Positions 25,335 to 36,714 of a stretch of 64,000 nucleotides of DNA are shown here, piece by piece. The DNA comes from Bacteroidota bacterium. Lineage in GTDB: Bacteria > Bacteroidota > Bacteroidia > Flavobacteriales > Flavobacteriaceae. The stretch spans positions 1-64,000 of the forward strand of contig JAEWCF010000041.1 of NCBI GenBank assembly GCA_023390775.1, in the 5' to 3' direction. Positions within the stretch are counted from its first letter, which is position 1, and every line of letters begins with the position of its first letter. Both the position numbers and the translations under genes were made by a program. The notes beneath the pieces were generated by a model. The model was not told where the DNA came from. It searched no databases and saw only the letters and a program-made list of their open reading frames with translations.

Positions 25335-26111
25335 GTGACAAATCTAAAAAAGTATCGGGGTTGGGCAGCGCGGATTGTTTTATCCTTAACATTTTTGCTG
25401 GCGACCTCCTGCAGCCGCACCTACCACGTCACCGGTATTGAAGGCCGGGAACTTCCCATCACGGCCGATCACGGACAATCGGAAAAAATCGAAGCCTTTG
25501 TCAAGCCCTACCGAGACCACATCGACCGGGAACTGAACACCGTGCTGGCCTACTCCCTTTCCACTCTCGACAAATCGGACGGTAAATGGCAGACCGGGAT
25601 CGGGAACCTGATGGCCGATGCGATGCTGGAGCGCGGCAACCGCGTCCTGAAACTGCGAAAAAACCGAACGGCCGACATCTGCCTGCTCAATTTCGGCGGG
25701 ATCAGGAGTATCATCCCCAAAGGCGATGTTACCACCCGTACGGCCTTCGAGATCATGCCGTTTGAAAATTCGCTTGTCTCGGTGATGCTGACCGGAACCC
25801 AGATCCAGGCGATGGCCGATTATATCGCATCGGAACGGAAAGCCCATCCCCTGTCCGGAATGACTCTCCGCGTCAAGGACGGCCGCGCCGAAGAGATCAG
25901 GGTCGGAAACAAGCCGCTTGACTTGGGTGCCAAATATGAAGTGATCACATCCGATTACCTGCTAAACGGAGGAGACAACATGACCTTCTTTGCCCCTGCC
26001 CTGGAAGTGGTCGACCTCGATTACAAAATCCGCAATGTGCTGATCGATCATTTCAGGGATGCCGACACCCTCAGGGCGCCGACCGATGCCCGAATCACCG
26101 AACTCAAATGA
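25335..26111 (+). CDS. 5'-nucleotidase C-terminal domain lipoprotein
   Basis: A 258-residue protein holding only the substrate-binding half of a UshA/NutA-type 5'-nucleotidase. After a signal with lipobox (FLLATSC) come GNLMADAM, LLNFGGIRSIIPKGDVT, FEIMPFENSLVSVMLTG and YLLNGGDNMTFF, the markers of that domain. The metallophosphoesterase half is the next gene, overlapping by four bases, so the order is reversed relative to the single-chain enzyme. Both probably act outside the cytoplasm on nucleotides. The start is GTG at 25335, the only option in this frame near the signal peptide. Confidence 0.88.
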   Translation: MTNLKKYRGWAARIVLSLTFLLATSCSRTYHVTGIEGRELPITADHGQSEKIEAFVKPYRDHIDRELNTVLAYSLSTLDKSDGKWQTGIGNLMADAMLERGNRVLKLRKNRTADICLLNFGGIRSIIPKGDVTTRTAFEIMPFENSLVSVMLTGTQIQAMADYIASERKAHPLSGMTLRVKDGRAEEIRVGNKPLDLGAKYEVITSDYLLNGGDNMTFFAPALEVVDLDYKIRNVLIDHFRDADTLRAPTDARITELK

Positions 26112-27001
26112 ACAGACGCCATTTCATAAAACAAACCGCGGCCGCAACTGCGCTCGTGGGCGCGACAGGCCTGACCTCGGCATTTGCAAAGACCCGCAAG
26201 CTCACGGTCCTGCATACCAACGACGTGCACTCCTATGTGGACCCGTTCCCGATCACGCATCCCAAATATCCCAATCGCGGTGGGGTTGCGCGCCGGGCCG
26301 CCATGATCGAGCAGATCCGCAGCACCGAAAATGTCCTGCTATTGGACGCCGGCGACATCTTTCAGGGAACGCCTTATTTCAATTATTACGGCGGCGAACT
26401 TGAATTTAAACTGATGTCGATGATGGGCTACGACCTGGCCACCCTCGGCAACCATGATTTTGACAACGGGATCGAAGGGTTCCACGCAATGTTGCCGCAT
26501 GCCCAATTCGGTTTTGTGTCTGCCAACTACGATTTTTCAAACACCGTGCTGAGCGGGCTGGTTCCGCCGTACAGGATCTTCGACAAAGGCGGAATCATCG
26601 TCGGGGTGTTCGGGCTTGGCGTGGAGCTCGCGGGGCTCGTGGATAAAAAGCTCTACAAGGAAACCCGGTACCTGGATCCCGTCGGCATTGCGCAGGACAT
26701 GGCACGAAAATTAAAGTTCGAGAAGCGGTGCGACATCGTCATCTGCCTCTCGCATCTGGGCTATCAGTACAAAAACGATCCGGAGAAGATCTCTGACGTG
26801 AAGTTGGCGGGGCTTACATCGGACATCGACCTGATCATCGGCGGCCATACCCACACCTTCCTGGACAAACCAACCATCGCCAAAAACCGCGACGGCAAGG
26901 ATGTCTTGATCAACCAGACGGGTTGTTACGGTGTCAATATGGGCCGAATCGATTTCATCCTTGAGACGCGCGCTTCAAGCGGGCGCACCATTGTGGTCTG
27001 A
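26108..27001 (+). CDS. Metallophosphoesterase (5'-nucleotidase N-terminal domain), Tat-type signal
   Basis: A 297-residue dimetal phosphoesterase. The N-terminus MNRRHFIKQTAAATALVGA has a twin-arginine-like signal. Metal-binding motifs follow in order: LHTNDVHSY, DAGDIFQGT, GNHDFDNG, LSHLGYQ and GGHTHTF. It lacks the C-terminal nucleotidase domain, which is supplied by the preceding gene. Together they should hydrolyse extracytoplasmic nucleotides or related phosphoesters. Its last 27 bases overlap the convergent membrane gene at 26975. Confidence 0.92.
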   Translation: MNRRHFIKQTAAATALVGATGLTSAFAKTRKLTVLHTNDVHSYVDPFPITHPKYPNRGGVARRAAMIEQIRSTENVLLLDAGDIFQGTPYFNYYGGELEFKLMSMMGYDLATLGNHDFDNGIEGFHAMLPHAQFGFVSANYDFSNTVLSGLVPPYRIFDKGGIIVGVFGLGVELAGLVDKKLYKETRYLDPVGIAQDMARKLKFEKRCDIVICLSHLGYQYKNDPEKISDVKLAGLTSDIDLIIGGHTHTFLDKPTIAKNRDGKDVLINQTGCYGVNMGRIDFILETRASSGRTIVV

Positions 27002-27676
27002 TTGCTCGGTCGCGATCACGAACTCGTAAAAGGTGTAAAAGGCGAAGGCATTGAGCCCCATCGCAATCGGCCTGAAAATCAGCGGCGACAGGTCGTTCAA
27101 ATAATACTTCTCCAGGAATACGATAAATTGGAGCGCGACAAACAACAGGCTGCAAATGAGCAACCATGAATTGCGCCGGTTGTCGTGCATCATGTAATTG
27201 GCCAATGCGATCCCACCGAAAACCGAAATCAGGATATTTTGCACGATAAGCAAGAGAAAACTGTTTGAGGGGATGTCCGGGGTGATGGCCAGCAGGTAGA
27301 AAAAGATCAGCAAAAACGGAATCATCCCGATTCCCAGCGGAACATAATCCCGCGGCTTGAGCAATTGCACCACCAGGACAATGGCCGCAATTCTATGCAA
27401 CATGAACGCAATGACCCCATAGAAAAGGATCTCGCGCGAATCGGGAATGAACAAAAGGTTGGTGAGCAGCGAGAGCGACATCGCCGCGAAAAACAGGATG
27501 TTGCGCCTGCGCGAGGTTACCAAATAAAGCAACATAAGAACAGCCGGCATCAGTGGTTTGAAGACGATGATCAGCGGAGTATACTGGAAGAGTTCGGCCA
27601 TGATCTCCACACCCGCCACCAGGAAGTAGGCTGCAGTGATGACATTGACTTTTCGGTCTGGGTGCTCGAAGACCAT
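26975..27676 (-). CDS. YhhN/lysoplasmalogenase-family membrane protein (copy 1)
   Basis: A 233-residue integral membrane protein with about eight hydrophobic segments. FKPLMPAVLMLLYLVTS and the early helices match the YhhN/TMEM86 pattern, in which FKPL is the recurrent motif. Family members with activity split the vinyl-ether bond of lysoplasmalogens, but many bacterial members are uncharacterised. It is the last and most distant of three tandem paralogues downstream of ligA, 55 bases after copy 2, and overlaps the convergent nucleotidase gene by 27 bases. Confidence 0.65.
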   Translation of the reverse strand: MVFEHPDRKVNVITAAYFLVAGVEIMAELFQYTPLIIVFKPLMPAVLMLLYLVTSRRRNILFFAAMSLSLLTNLLFIPDSREILFYGVIAFMLHRIAAIVLVVQLLKPRDYVPLGIGMIPFLLIFFYLLAITPDIPSNSFLLLIVQNILISVFGGIALANYMMHDNRRNSWLLICSLLFVALQFIVFLEKYYLNDLSPLIFRPIAMGLNAFAFYTFYEFVIATEQSDHNGAPA

Positions 27677-27731
27677 TTCCGGGAAATTATGGTTAAAGTT
27701 AGCGATTATACCGTTTAGGTGACGGATTCGC

Positions 27732-28411
27732 TCAAAACTTTGCGCCGCGGTTTCGCGAGAGCAGCACGAATTTCACGAAAAGGTATTGGGCGGGAACATA
27801 TAACGCCATCGCCAGCGCGTGGAAATACTGATCCTGCGCGTAAAAGACCCGGGCCGCGAATATGAATTGCGTCGCCGCAAAGAGCAATGTGGACAATAGA
27901 AGGAACAAATTGGGACGGTTTGAAACCATGATGTAATTCCCCAGCGCAAGGCCGCCCAGGAAGGTGATCATGACGCACTGCCCGATAAAGATTGAAAGCC
28001 CGTCGCCTATTCGGTCGTGCACGTTCCAGGCCAGGTAGAGATAGGTGAATAAAAACGGGATGCAACTGATTACCAAGGGAAACCACTTGGGTTTTCCCGC
28101 ATATTTGAAAACCAGGTAAATCGTAAGGGCCCGAAAGACGAAAAAGAACATGGCCCCAATCAGGATGCTCGAATATTTTGGCGAAATAAAAAAGATGTTC
28201 GCGATCCATGCAAAGACGAGCATGGCGATGACCCACACATCCCGTTCACGCGCTGACAACAGGTAAACGGCCAACAGCAAAGGCATCAATAGCGGTTTCA
28301 CAAAATAAACCGCGGACGTATTGCCCTGCATTTCAAAAAATACCTCGACGGCGGCTACGACAAAATAGGCCAACAAGGATGCCGTTGCAATCCTTGAGCG
28401 GCCCTCGCGGG

Positions 28412-28427
<16 letters not shown>
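27732..28427 (-). CDS. YhhN/lysoplasmalogenase-family membrane protein (copy 2)
   Basis: A 231-residue protein with about eight membrane segments, paralogous to the genes on either side: FVKPLLMPLLLAVYLLS near residues 40-58 aligns with FKPLMPAVLMLLYLVTS of copy 1. Near the C-terminus the Ala-Met-Ala-Leu-Tyr helix also recurs. No extramembrane domain is present. It overlaps copy 3 by 16 bases. Function as for the family: possible lysoplasmalogen hydrolase or membrane-lipid related; unproven. Confidence 0.65.
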
Positions 28428-31110
<2,683 letters not shown>

Positions 31111-31138
31111 TTAGGCAATCCGCGCGCAAATCTCCAAA

Positions 31139-31612
31139 TCAACCCGCCATCGCCGAATGTATTTTTTGGTAAAGGTCGCCGTCGGAGAGGATCGCTCCCT
31201 GTTTGATAAGGGCGAATATCTCGCCGTTGCGGTCATCGCCGAAGGGTTTGCTGCCCTGCCGGATCTCGGTATTTTCGGTAAAGAGGTTGTCGCCGAGCCA
31301 CGAAAGCCCATCCTTGCTCAAAAAATCCACCGACGGATCGAGCGAGCGGATGACGATGGAATGCATGTGCGACTCCAGGCAATGGAACAGGAAAAGATGC
31401 TGAGGCGAGAAATGTTCGAGGTATTCGGCCTTGGAGAGCACGCCTTCCCAAACCAGGTCGCTGAACACATCGAGTTCCTGCTCGGCGACATTAGGACGGT
31501 TTTTCTTGATCTCCTCCCACTCGATCTTGTCGATCTGCTGGGTCGCGAGGAAGTTGGCGAACTCAATGTGGAGGGATTCGAGTTGTTCTTTGGCGAGGCG
31601 GCTGTACTTCAT
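31139..31612 (-). CDS. DUF6495 family protein
   Basis: A 157-residue cytoplasmic protein recognised as DUF6495, a family I know only from Flavobacteriia and relatives. It is acidic and helical; notable segments are KYSRLAKEQLESLHIEFANF, IDKIEWEEIKKNRP and LFLFHCLESHMHSIVIRS. There is no known function. The ATG at 31610-31612 is chosen because the upstream extension is encoded by repeat words. It sits 49 bases before ligA. Confidence 0.75.
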   Translation of the reverse strand: MKYSRLAKEQLESLHIEFANFLATQQIDKIEWEEIKKNRPNVAEQELDVFSDLVWEGVLSKAEYLEHFSPQHLFLFHCLESHMHSIVIRSLDPSVDFLSKDGLSWLGDNLFTENTEIRQGSKPFGDDRNGEIFALIKQGAILSDGDLYQKIHSAMAG

Positions 31613-31618
31613 GGTTGT

Positions 31619-31720
31619 GGGTTTTGAGTTATGGGTATTGGGTTTTGGGTAATGGATTTTGGGTTGTCGCGTGGCCGCTTGGGAGGGTGTGCTTTCCCGG
31701 AACTCAAAACCCATAACCCA
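31619..31720. repeat. Word repeats of the GGGTTTTGAGTTATGGGT family, inverted pair
   Basis: GGGTTTTGAGTTATGGGT with further GGGTTTTGGGT copies runs over 31619-31672, and the complementary ACTCAAAACCCATAACCCA is at 31702-31720. It is the same family as 8910-8979. The two arms could pair in RNA. It lies directly upstream of the DUF6495 start on the minus strand. Confidence 0.8.
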
Positions 31721-31727
31721 AGACTAA

Positions 31728-31805
31728 CCCTAGCCCGGATGGCAGCGGCATCCTTTTGCCGCGGCGAAGCCCGGGAAAAGATACAGCGGACAGCCGGAAT
31801 AGCTT
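31728..31805. repeat. REP-like intergenic element A
   Basis: A 78-bp block with CCCGGATGGCAGCGGCATCC, a GC-rich stem (CCGCGGCGAAGCCCGGG) between TTTT and AAAA, then AGATACAGCGGACAGCCGG. It resembles an intergenic element I associate with Flavobacterium genomes and is related to the block at 54797-54932 (shared GGATGG.AGC and AGCG.GGACAGCC). It encodes no protein. Confidence 0.7.
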
Positions 31806-31818
31806 CGAATTATAATAA

Positions 31819-31844
31819 CAAAAAAACCGGCCTCAGCCGGTTTT
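31819..31844 (-). terminator. Terminator of the rpsF-rpsR-rplI operon
   Basis: On the minus strand AACCGGC-TGAG-GCCGGTT is followed by a T-run, three bases after the rplI stop. Confidence 0.9.
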
Positions 31845-31846
31845 CA

Positions 31847-32287
31847 TTATTGTTCTGCCACGATCTCGTAAGGCAGGTCAACCACAACATCGCGGTGGAG
31901 GCGGATGCTGGCCGAGTATTTCCCGGTGCGCTTCACGATTCCGCTGGTGATGTATTTGCGGTCGATTGAGTGGCCTGCTTTCTCGAGTGCCTCGGCGATG
32001 TCGGCATTGGTGACCGATCCGAAGAGTTTCTCACCGCCGGCCTTTGCCGAAATCTTGATCTCTGAACCCTTGATCTGCTCGGCGAGTTTCTTCGCGTCGT
32101 CCACGATCTTGGCTTCCTTGTGTGCTTTTTGCTTCAGGTTCTCAGCCAGGATTTTCTTGGCCGAAGGCGTCGCCATCGTAGCGAAACCCTGAGGGATCAG
32201 GTAGTTGCGTCCGTAGCCGGCCTTCACCGTCACCACATCGTCCTTAAAACCAAGATCCTGTACGTCTTTCTTTAATATAAGTTCCAT
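31847..32287 (-). CDS. rplI: 50S ribosomal protein L9
   Basis: A 146-residue bL9. The N-terminal MELILKKDVQDLGFKDDVVTVKAGYGRNYLIPQ domain (rRNA binding) is unmistakable; a long helix with ENLKQKAHKEAK links to the C-terminal domain with LFGSVTNADIAEAL. It is the last gene of rpsF-rpsR-rplI and is followed by a terminator. Confidence 0.97.
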   Translation of the reverse strand: MELILKKDVQDLGFKDDVVTVKAGYGRNYLIPQGFATMATPSAKKILAENLKQKAHKEAKIVDDAKKLAEQIKGSEIKISAKAGGEKLFGSVTNADIAEALEKAGHSIDRKYITSGIVKRTGKYSASIRLHRDVVVDLPYEIVAEQ

Positions 32288-32302
32288 AATTGCCTTTCCT
32301 TA

Positions 32303-32596
32303 TTATTTTAGTAGATCCGCCACATATGGCATTAACGCGAGGTGACGGGCACGCTTGACGGCAACCGACACTTTCCTTTGGTATTTCAACGACGTACCCG
32401 TAAGGCGGCGCGGAAGGATCTTCCCCTGCTCGTTGACGAATTTCAGAAGGAAATCAGGATCCTTGTAATCCACGTATTTGATTCCCGACTTTTTGAAACG
32501 GCAATATTTCTTTTGCTTGTTGGTTTCAATGTTCAAAGGCGTAAGATACCTGATATCCCCGTCTTTCTTTCCTTTTGCTGACTGTTCTATAGACAT
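32303..32596 (-). CDS. rpsR: 30S ribosomal protein S18
   Basis: A 97-residue bS18 with the family core [18 protein letters not shown] and [18 protein letters not shown], ending in [13 protein letters not shown]. It forms a heterodimer with bS6, whose gene is three bases upstream. The N-terminal extension of about 15 residues is common in Bacteroidota. Confidence 0.97.
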   Translation of the reverse strand: MSIEQSAKGKKDGDIRYLTPLNIETNKQKKYCRFKKSGIKYVDYKDPDFLLKFVNEQGKILPRRLTGTSLKYQRKVSVAVKRARHLALMPYVADLLK

Positions 32597-32599
32597 GTG

Positions 32600-32941
32600 T
32601 TACGCTTTTGCAGTTTTTTGTTTCTCTCTTCTTCTCTCGGCCCATGAGATGGCATGCTTGTCAAGGCTGACGGTCAGAAACCTCATGATGCGCTCGTCGC
32701 GGCGGAATTCGGTTTCGAAAGCGATCAGGACTTCTCCCGGCGCCTTGAACTCGAACAAATGGTAAAAGCCGCTTTTCTTGTTCTGGATTTCGTAAGCCAT
32801 TTTCTTCAGGCCCCAATCTTCCTTGGCTACCATCGTGGCGCCGCGGGAAGTGAGGAAATCCTCGAACTTGCTTACTGTTTCCTTTACCTGAACCTCAGAT
32901 AAAACGGGATTTAAAATGAAAACAGTTTCATAATGATTCAT
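32600..32941 (-). CDS. rpsF: 30S ribosomal protein S6
   Basis: A 113-residue bS6: MNHYETVFILNPVLSEVQ, then WGLKKMAYEIQNKKSGFYHL and FRRDERIMRFLTVSLDKHA. It is the first gene of the rpsF-rpsR-rplI operon; single-strand binding protein is absent from this version, as is usual in the phylum. A good promoter is upstream. Confidence 0.97.
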   Translation of the reverse strand: MNHYETVFILNPVLSEVQVKETVSKFEDFLTSRGATMVAKEDWGLKKMAYEIQNKKSGFYHLFEFKAPGEVLIAFETEFRRDERIMRFLTVSLDKHAISWAERRREKQKTAKA

Positions 32942-32972
32942 AAAAAATGATTTTGATTTATTAAAATGTGTG

Positions 32973-33002
32973 CAAAAGTAGTAATTAAATTTTACCCCGC
33001 AA
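32973..33002 (-). promoter_or_regulatory. Promoter of the rpsF operon
   Basis: On the minus strand TTG (33000-33002) and TACTTTTG (32973-32980) are 19 bp apart, leaving a leader of about 25 bases before rpsF. The leader may hold an autoregulatory S6:S18 site but I cannot demonstrate one. Confidence 0.65.
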
Positions 33003-33109
33003 GCGAAAAACGATTTTATTCGTTATAACGCAAAAAAAGCCGATAAACATTAGGTGAGAAGAAAAAAACTTATTACGTTTGCTTCACCAAATCTATAATA
33101 AATTACGTT

Positions 33110-33805
33110 ATGAAACTAAATTGTGTCGTTGTCGATGATAGTTCCATTCAGCGGATGATCATCGCAAAGTTAGTGAATAATCATCCCAATTTGCATCTCG
33201 TGGGTGATTTTTCCAATGCAATTGAAGCGAAGAACTGCATGTCGGTCCATACGGTTGACCTGATCTTTCTCGACATCGAGATGCCGGTCATCAGCGGGTT
33301 CGACTTCCTCGACGGACTTAAGGTAAAACCGCAGATCATCTTCATCACCTCCAAAGCCGAGTACGCGCTGAAGGCATTTGATTATGATGCGACCGATTAC
33401 CTACAAAAGCCGATCGCGCTGGACCGCTTCAACGCTTCGGTAAAACGCGCCATGGACTTCCACCTTTTAAAGAAGGAGAACCAGGAAGAGGACGGCGAGC
33501 ACATCTTCATCAAGTCAAACCTCAAGAAACTAAAGGTTTTCACCAACAAGATCAAGTGGATCGAGGCCTACGGCGATTACGTGAAAGTGGTGACCGAAGA
33601 AGATTCCAACCTGGTACTTTCCACGATGAAGTCGTTCGAGAAGGATCTGTCGAAGGACAAATTCATCCGCGTGCACAAATCCTACATCATCAATATCGAC
33701 AAGGTCGAAAGGTTCAACTCAAAATTCGCCGAAATCGGGATCACAAAAATACCTTTGAGCCGCAACAAGAAAGAAGACCTGGTGCGCGCCCTGGCAATCG
33801 CCTAA
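33110..33805 (+). CDS. LytTR-family response regulator
   Basis: A 231-residue transcription factor. The receiver domain (1-120) has acidic DD at 9-10, Asp55 in LIFLDIEMPVISGFDF and the Lys in YLQKPIALDRF. The LytTR DNA-binding domain (about 130-231) shows IKWIEAYGDYVKVVTEE and FIRVHKSYIINIDKVERF. No histidine kinase is adjacent, so its partner is elsewhere. A TACGTTTG -7 element lies at 33074-33081. Its stop faces that of priA with one base between. Confidence 0.92.
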   Translation: MKLNCVVVDDSSIQRMIIAKLVNNHPNLHLVGDFSNAIEAKNCMSVHTVDLIFLDIEMPVISGFDFLDGLKVKPQIIFITSKAEYALKAFDYDATDYLQKPIALDRFNASVKRAMDFHLLKKENQEEDGEHIFIKSNLKKLKVFTNKIKWIEAYGDYVKVVTEEDSNLVLSTMKSFEKDLSKDKFIRVHKSYIINIDKVERFNSKFAEIGITKIPLSRNKKEDLVRALAIA

Positions 33806-33806
33806 C

Positions 33807-36239
33807 CTAGTAAACATCCACATTTATCGTGACCTTGATGGCGCGGTACTGCGGAACAGCCTCAAAACTATCCAACATCCGTCGGATAGTTTTTTTTATG
33901 CCCTCCAGCGAAGTCCCGGGCGGGGTCTTGACCAAAATGGAACGGATATACTCATTGCGGATGCGGCCGACGGGCGGTTCTTCGGGTCCGAGGATGGGCA
34001 TGTCGAGCCCGTTGCGCATGAATTCGGCAAGCCAGGCCGAACCCATGTTGAGTTTCTCGAAGTCCCGGTGCCGCAGCGTGAGCTTGATCAATCGGTAAAA
34101 AGGCGGATAGCGGTAGGCCTGACGTTCGGCGAGCTGGTCCCGGTACATGCCCAGATAATCGTGCCGGACGACCTGTTGGATGATCGGGTGCACCGGGTTG
34201 TAGGTCTGGATCAGGACTTTGCCCTCGCCCGCCCTTCCGGCCCGCCCCGCCACCTGTTCCATCATCTGGAACGAGCGTTCAAAAGCGCGAAAATCGGGGT
34301 GGTAAAGCATGTTGTCGGCGTTCATGATGCCCACTAGCGAGACGTTGTCGAAATCGAGCCCCTTGGCCAGCATCTGCGTACCGACGAGAATGTCGGCCTC
34401 GCGGTTTCGGAAGGTGTCGATGATGCGCTCGAAACCGTGCTTGCCGCGGGTGGTGTCCTGGTCCATGCGGATGGTCCGGGCCTGCGGAAACAGGGCCGCG
34501 AGTTCCAATTGGATCTGTTCGGTACCGAAACCCTTCGTGGTAAGGTCCACGCTCGAACACGCGTGGCAGTGCGTCGGCATGGCCATGGCAAACCCGCAGT
34601 AATGGCACCGGAGCTGGTTGCGCGATTTGTGGTAGGTCAAACTTACGTCGCACTGGCGGCATTGCGGCACGTTTCCGCACGTCATGCACTCCACCACGGG
34701 AGAATAGCCGCGGCGGTTCTGGAAAAGGATAACCTGTTTTTGCTGCGCCAGTTCCGATGAGATCTGCTCGATCAGCGTATCGCTGAAATGCCCCGTCATT
34801 TTTTTGCGGAAATATTTGTCCTTAAGGTCCACGAGTTCGATTTGCGGCATCGGGGCGTCTCCAAACCGTTTGGCAAGGGTGGCAAGCGCGTACTTTCCCG
34901 TCTCGGCATTGTGATAGGTCTCGATTGCGGGCGTGGCGCTGCCCAGGATCACCTTTGCCCCATGCAGTTTCGCAAGCACGATGGCGGCATCGCGCGCATG
35001 GTAACGCGGCGCGGGATCCTGTTGCCGGAACATCTGTTCGTGCTCCTCGTCCACGATGACCAGCCCCAGCTCGCGAAAAGGCAGGAAAAGTGCCGACCGG
35101 GCCCCGATGATCACGCGAGCCGATTCGGCATTGTCGAGCGTCCGGTTCCAGGCCTCGACGCGTTCGGCATTGCTGTATTTGGAATGGTACACCGTGACCT
35201 GGTTCCCGAAATGTTTGGTCAGGCGACCGACCAATTGCGCGGTCAGGGCAATCTCGGGGAGCAGATACAGCACCTGTTTCCCGGAACGGATTTCGTTGGC
35301 AATCAGATTGATGTAGACTTCGGTCTTTCCGCTTGAGGTCACCCCGTGCAGAAGCGCGACATCCTTTTGGGCGAGGCCTTCGATGAGCGCTGTCATCGCC
35401 TCTTGCTGGGCGCGGCTCAACACGGGCATCCCCGAATCGGCGGGGTCAAAAACCACCCGGTCGGTCCCGACTTCGTACAATTCGAAAATCATCTTGTCAA
35501 CGAGCGCTTTCACCACGGGCATGGTCACTGATGCGAATTCGGTGAGCTCGCGGGCCTTGACCGGTTTTTTTAGTGCCGATAACTGAAACCAGGCCATGAC
35601 CGCCTCTCGTTGCTTGCCTGCATTTTTGAGCAGGTCCATCAGGGTTGCAGGATCGCTTGAGCAGTGCTCGGTCAGCCGAACGTACTTTTCAACCTTGGGC
35701 TTGTACGGATCCGCAATTTCCTCGCGCAGGGCGGCGATTCCCCTGTCCAAGAGCTGTCGCACCACCGGAATGATACTCTTCCGCCCAAGTACCTGGACAA
35801 TTTCCTCAAGCCGCAGGGAAGATTGCTGGGTCAGCGCTTGATGGACCAGGAATTCATCGTCCGACAGTGTAGCCGGATCTACATCGGCGGAAGCCAGCGA
35901 AATTACCGTCTCGCTTTCCAGGAGCAACGCCGAGGGCAAGGCCCCCCTGTACACATCGCCGATCGAGCACATATAATAGGACGCGATCCATTTCCAGTGC
36001 TCGAGCTGGATGGGCGTGATGGCCGGCCGTTGGTCCAAAATATGGTCGATGTCGCGGGCCTCGTAGTGTTCCGGGGCATTGTTGTGAAGTTTGCAAACGA
36101 CCGCCGTGTACAACTTGTTTTTTCCAAATGGCACGGCTACGCGCATTCCCGGCTGCAGGAAGTCGAATTCGGCTTGGGTCACGCTGTAGGTAAAAGTCCT
36201 GGAAAGTGCCAGGGGAAGGATCGCTTCGATGTAGAACAT
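33807..36239 (-). CDS. priA: Primosomal protein N' (PriA helicase)
   Basis: Restarts collapsed replication forks by loading the replisome. The 810-residue protein has an N-terminal DNA-binding domain, Walker A in GVTSSGKTEVYINL, the DEEHE motif in LVIVDEEHEQMFR, a zinc module of paired CxxC motifs (CMTCGNVPQCRQC, then CHYCGFAM and CHACSS) and helicase motifs V-VI (GTQMLAKGLDFDNV, QVAGRAGRAGEGKV). It is the last gene of nadC-brkB-DUF2147-priA, three bases after its neighbour. Confidence 0.96.
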   Translation of the reverse strand: MFYIEAILPLALSRTFTYSVTQAEFDFLQPGMRVAVPFGKNKLYTAVVCKLHNNAPEHYEARDIDHILDQRPAITPIQLEHWKWIASYYMCSIGDVYRGALPSALLLESETVISLASADVDPATLSDDEFLVHQALTQQSSLRLEEIVQVLGRKSIIPVVRQLLDRGIAALREEIADPYKPKVEKYVRLTEHCSSDPATLMDLLKNAGKQREAVMAWFQLSALKKPVKARELTEFASVTMPVVKALVDKMIFELYEVGTDRVVFDPADSGMPVLSRAQQEAMTALIEGLAQKDVALLHGVTSSGKTEVYINLIANEIRSGKQVLYLLPEIALTAQLVGRLTKHFGNQVTVYHSKYSNAERVEAWNRTLDNAESARVIIGARSALFLPFRELGLVIVDEEHEQMFRQQDPAPRYHARDAAIVLAKLHGAKVILGSATPAIETYHNAETGKYALATLAKRFGDAPMPQIELVDLKDKYFRKKMTGHFSDTLIEQISSELAQQKQVILFQNRRGYSPVVECMTCGNVPQCRQCDVSLTYHKSRNQLRCHYCGFAMAMPTHCHACSSVDLTTKGFGTEQIQLELAALFPQARTIRMDQDTTRGKHGFERIIDTFRNREADILVGTQMLAKGLDFDNVSLVGIMNADNMLYHPDFRAFERSFQMMEQVAGRAGRAGEGKVLIQTYNPVHPIIQQVVRHDYLGMYRDQLAERQAYRYPPFYRLIKLTLRHRDFEKLNMGSAWLAEFMRNGLDMPILGPEEPPVGRIRNEYIRSILVKTPPGTSLEGIKKTIRRMLDSFEAVPQYRAIKVTINVDVY

Positions 36240-36242
36240 GGG

Positions 36243-36671
36243 CTATGATTTGACGCGGTGCCAGTATTGGGTGCGGCCCAGCACCGTAACGCCCACGTAC
36301 CCCCTCACCTTCAGCCGGTCGGGCGATTCGAGGTTGATATAACATTTATACAATTTGCCGTGCTTTGGGTCCAGGATCCGGCCGCCGACATACTCATTGC
36401 CGTCCCGTACAAGCCCCTTGATGACGGTCAGGCCCAATAAGGGTTTACCGCGATCCTCGCCCGGGCATTCCTCGCAGGTGCGGTGCCGGCTCCGGGGATC
36501 GAATATTTCCACGACACGGCCGTAAATCTTGCCGCGCTTTTCAAAAATTTCGACAACGGAGATGGGTTTGCCGGTGTAGTCGTCAATGGTTTTCCAACGT
36601 CCGGTCACGCCCTGGCCCCACGAACACAGCCCGCAGAGCATCATCGACACCATCAATATCCTGGCCCCCAT
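36243..36671 (-). CDS. DUF2147 family secreted protein
   Basis: A 142-residue exported protein with signal MGARILMVSMMLCGLCSWGQ. The mature part matches DUF2147: GRWKTIDDYTGKPISVVEIF, CEECPGEDRGKPLLGLTVIKG, GGRILDPKHGKLYKCYINLE and YVGVTVLGRTQYWHRV. The fold is a small beta barrel; the role is unknown in general. I take ATG 36669-36671 rather than 36710, which would spoil the signal peptide. Confidence 0.86.
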   Translation of the reverse strand: MGARILMVSMMLCGLCSWGQGVTGRWKTIDDYTGKPISVVEIFEKRGKIYGRVVEIFDPRSRHRTCEECPGEDRGKPLLGLTVIKGLVRDGNEYVGGRILDPKHGKLYKCYINLESPDRLKVRGYVGVTVLGRTQYWHRVKS

Positions 36672-36714
36672 ACCTTTTTCTTTAGCACTTAAAAATACGA
36701 AAATTGGCACGGGC

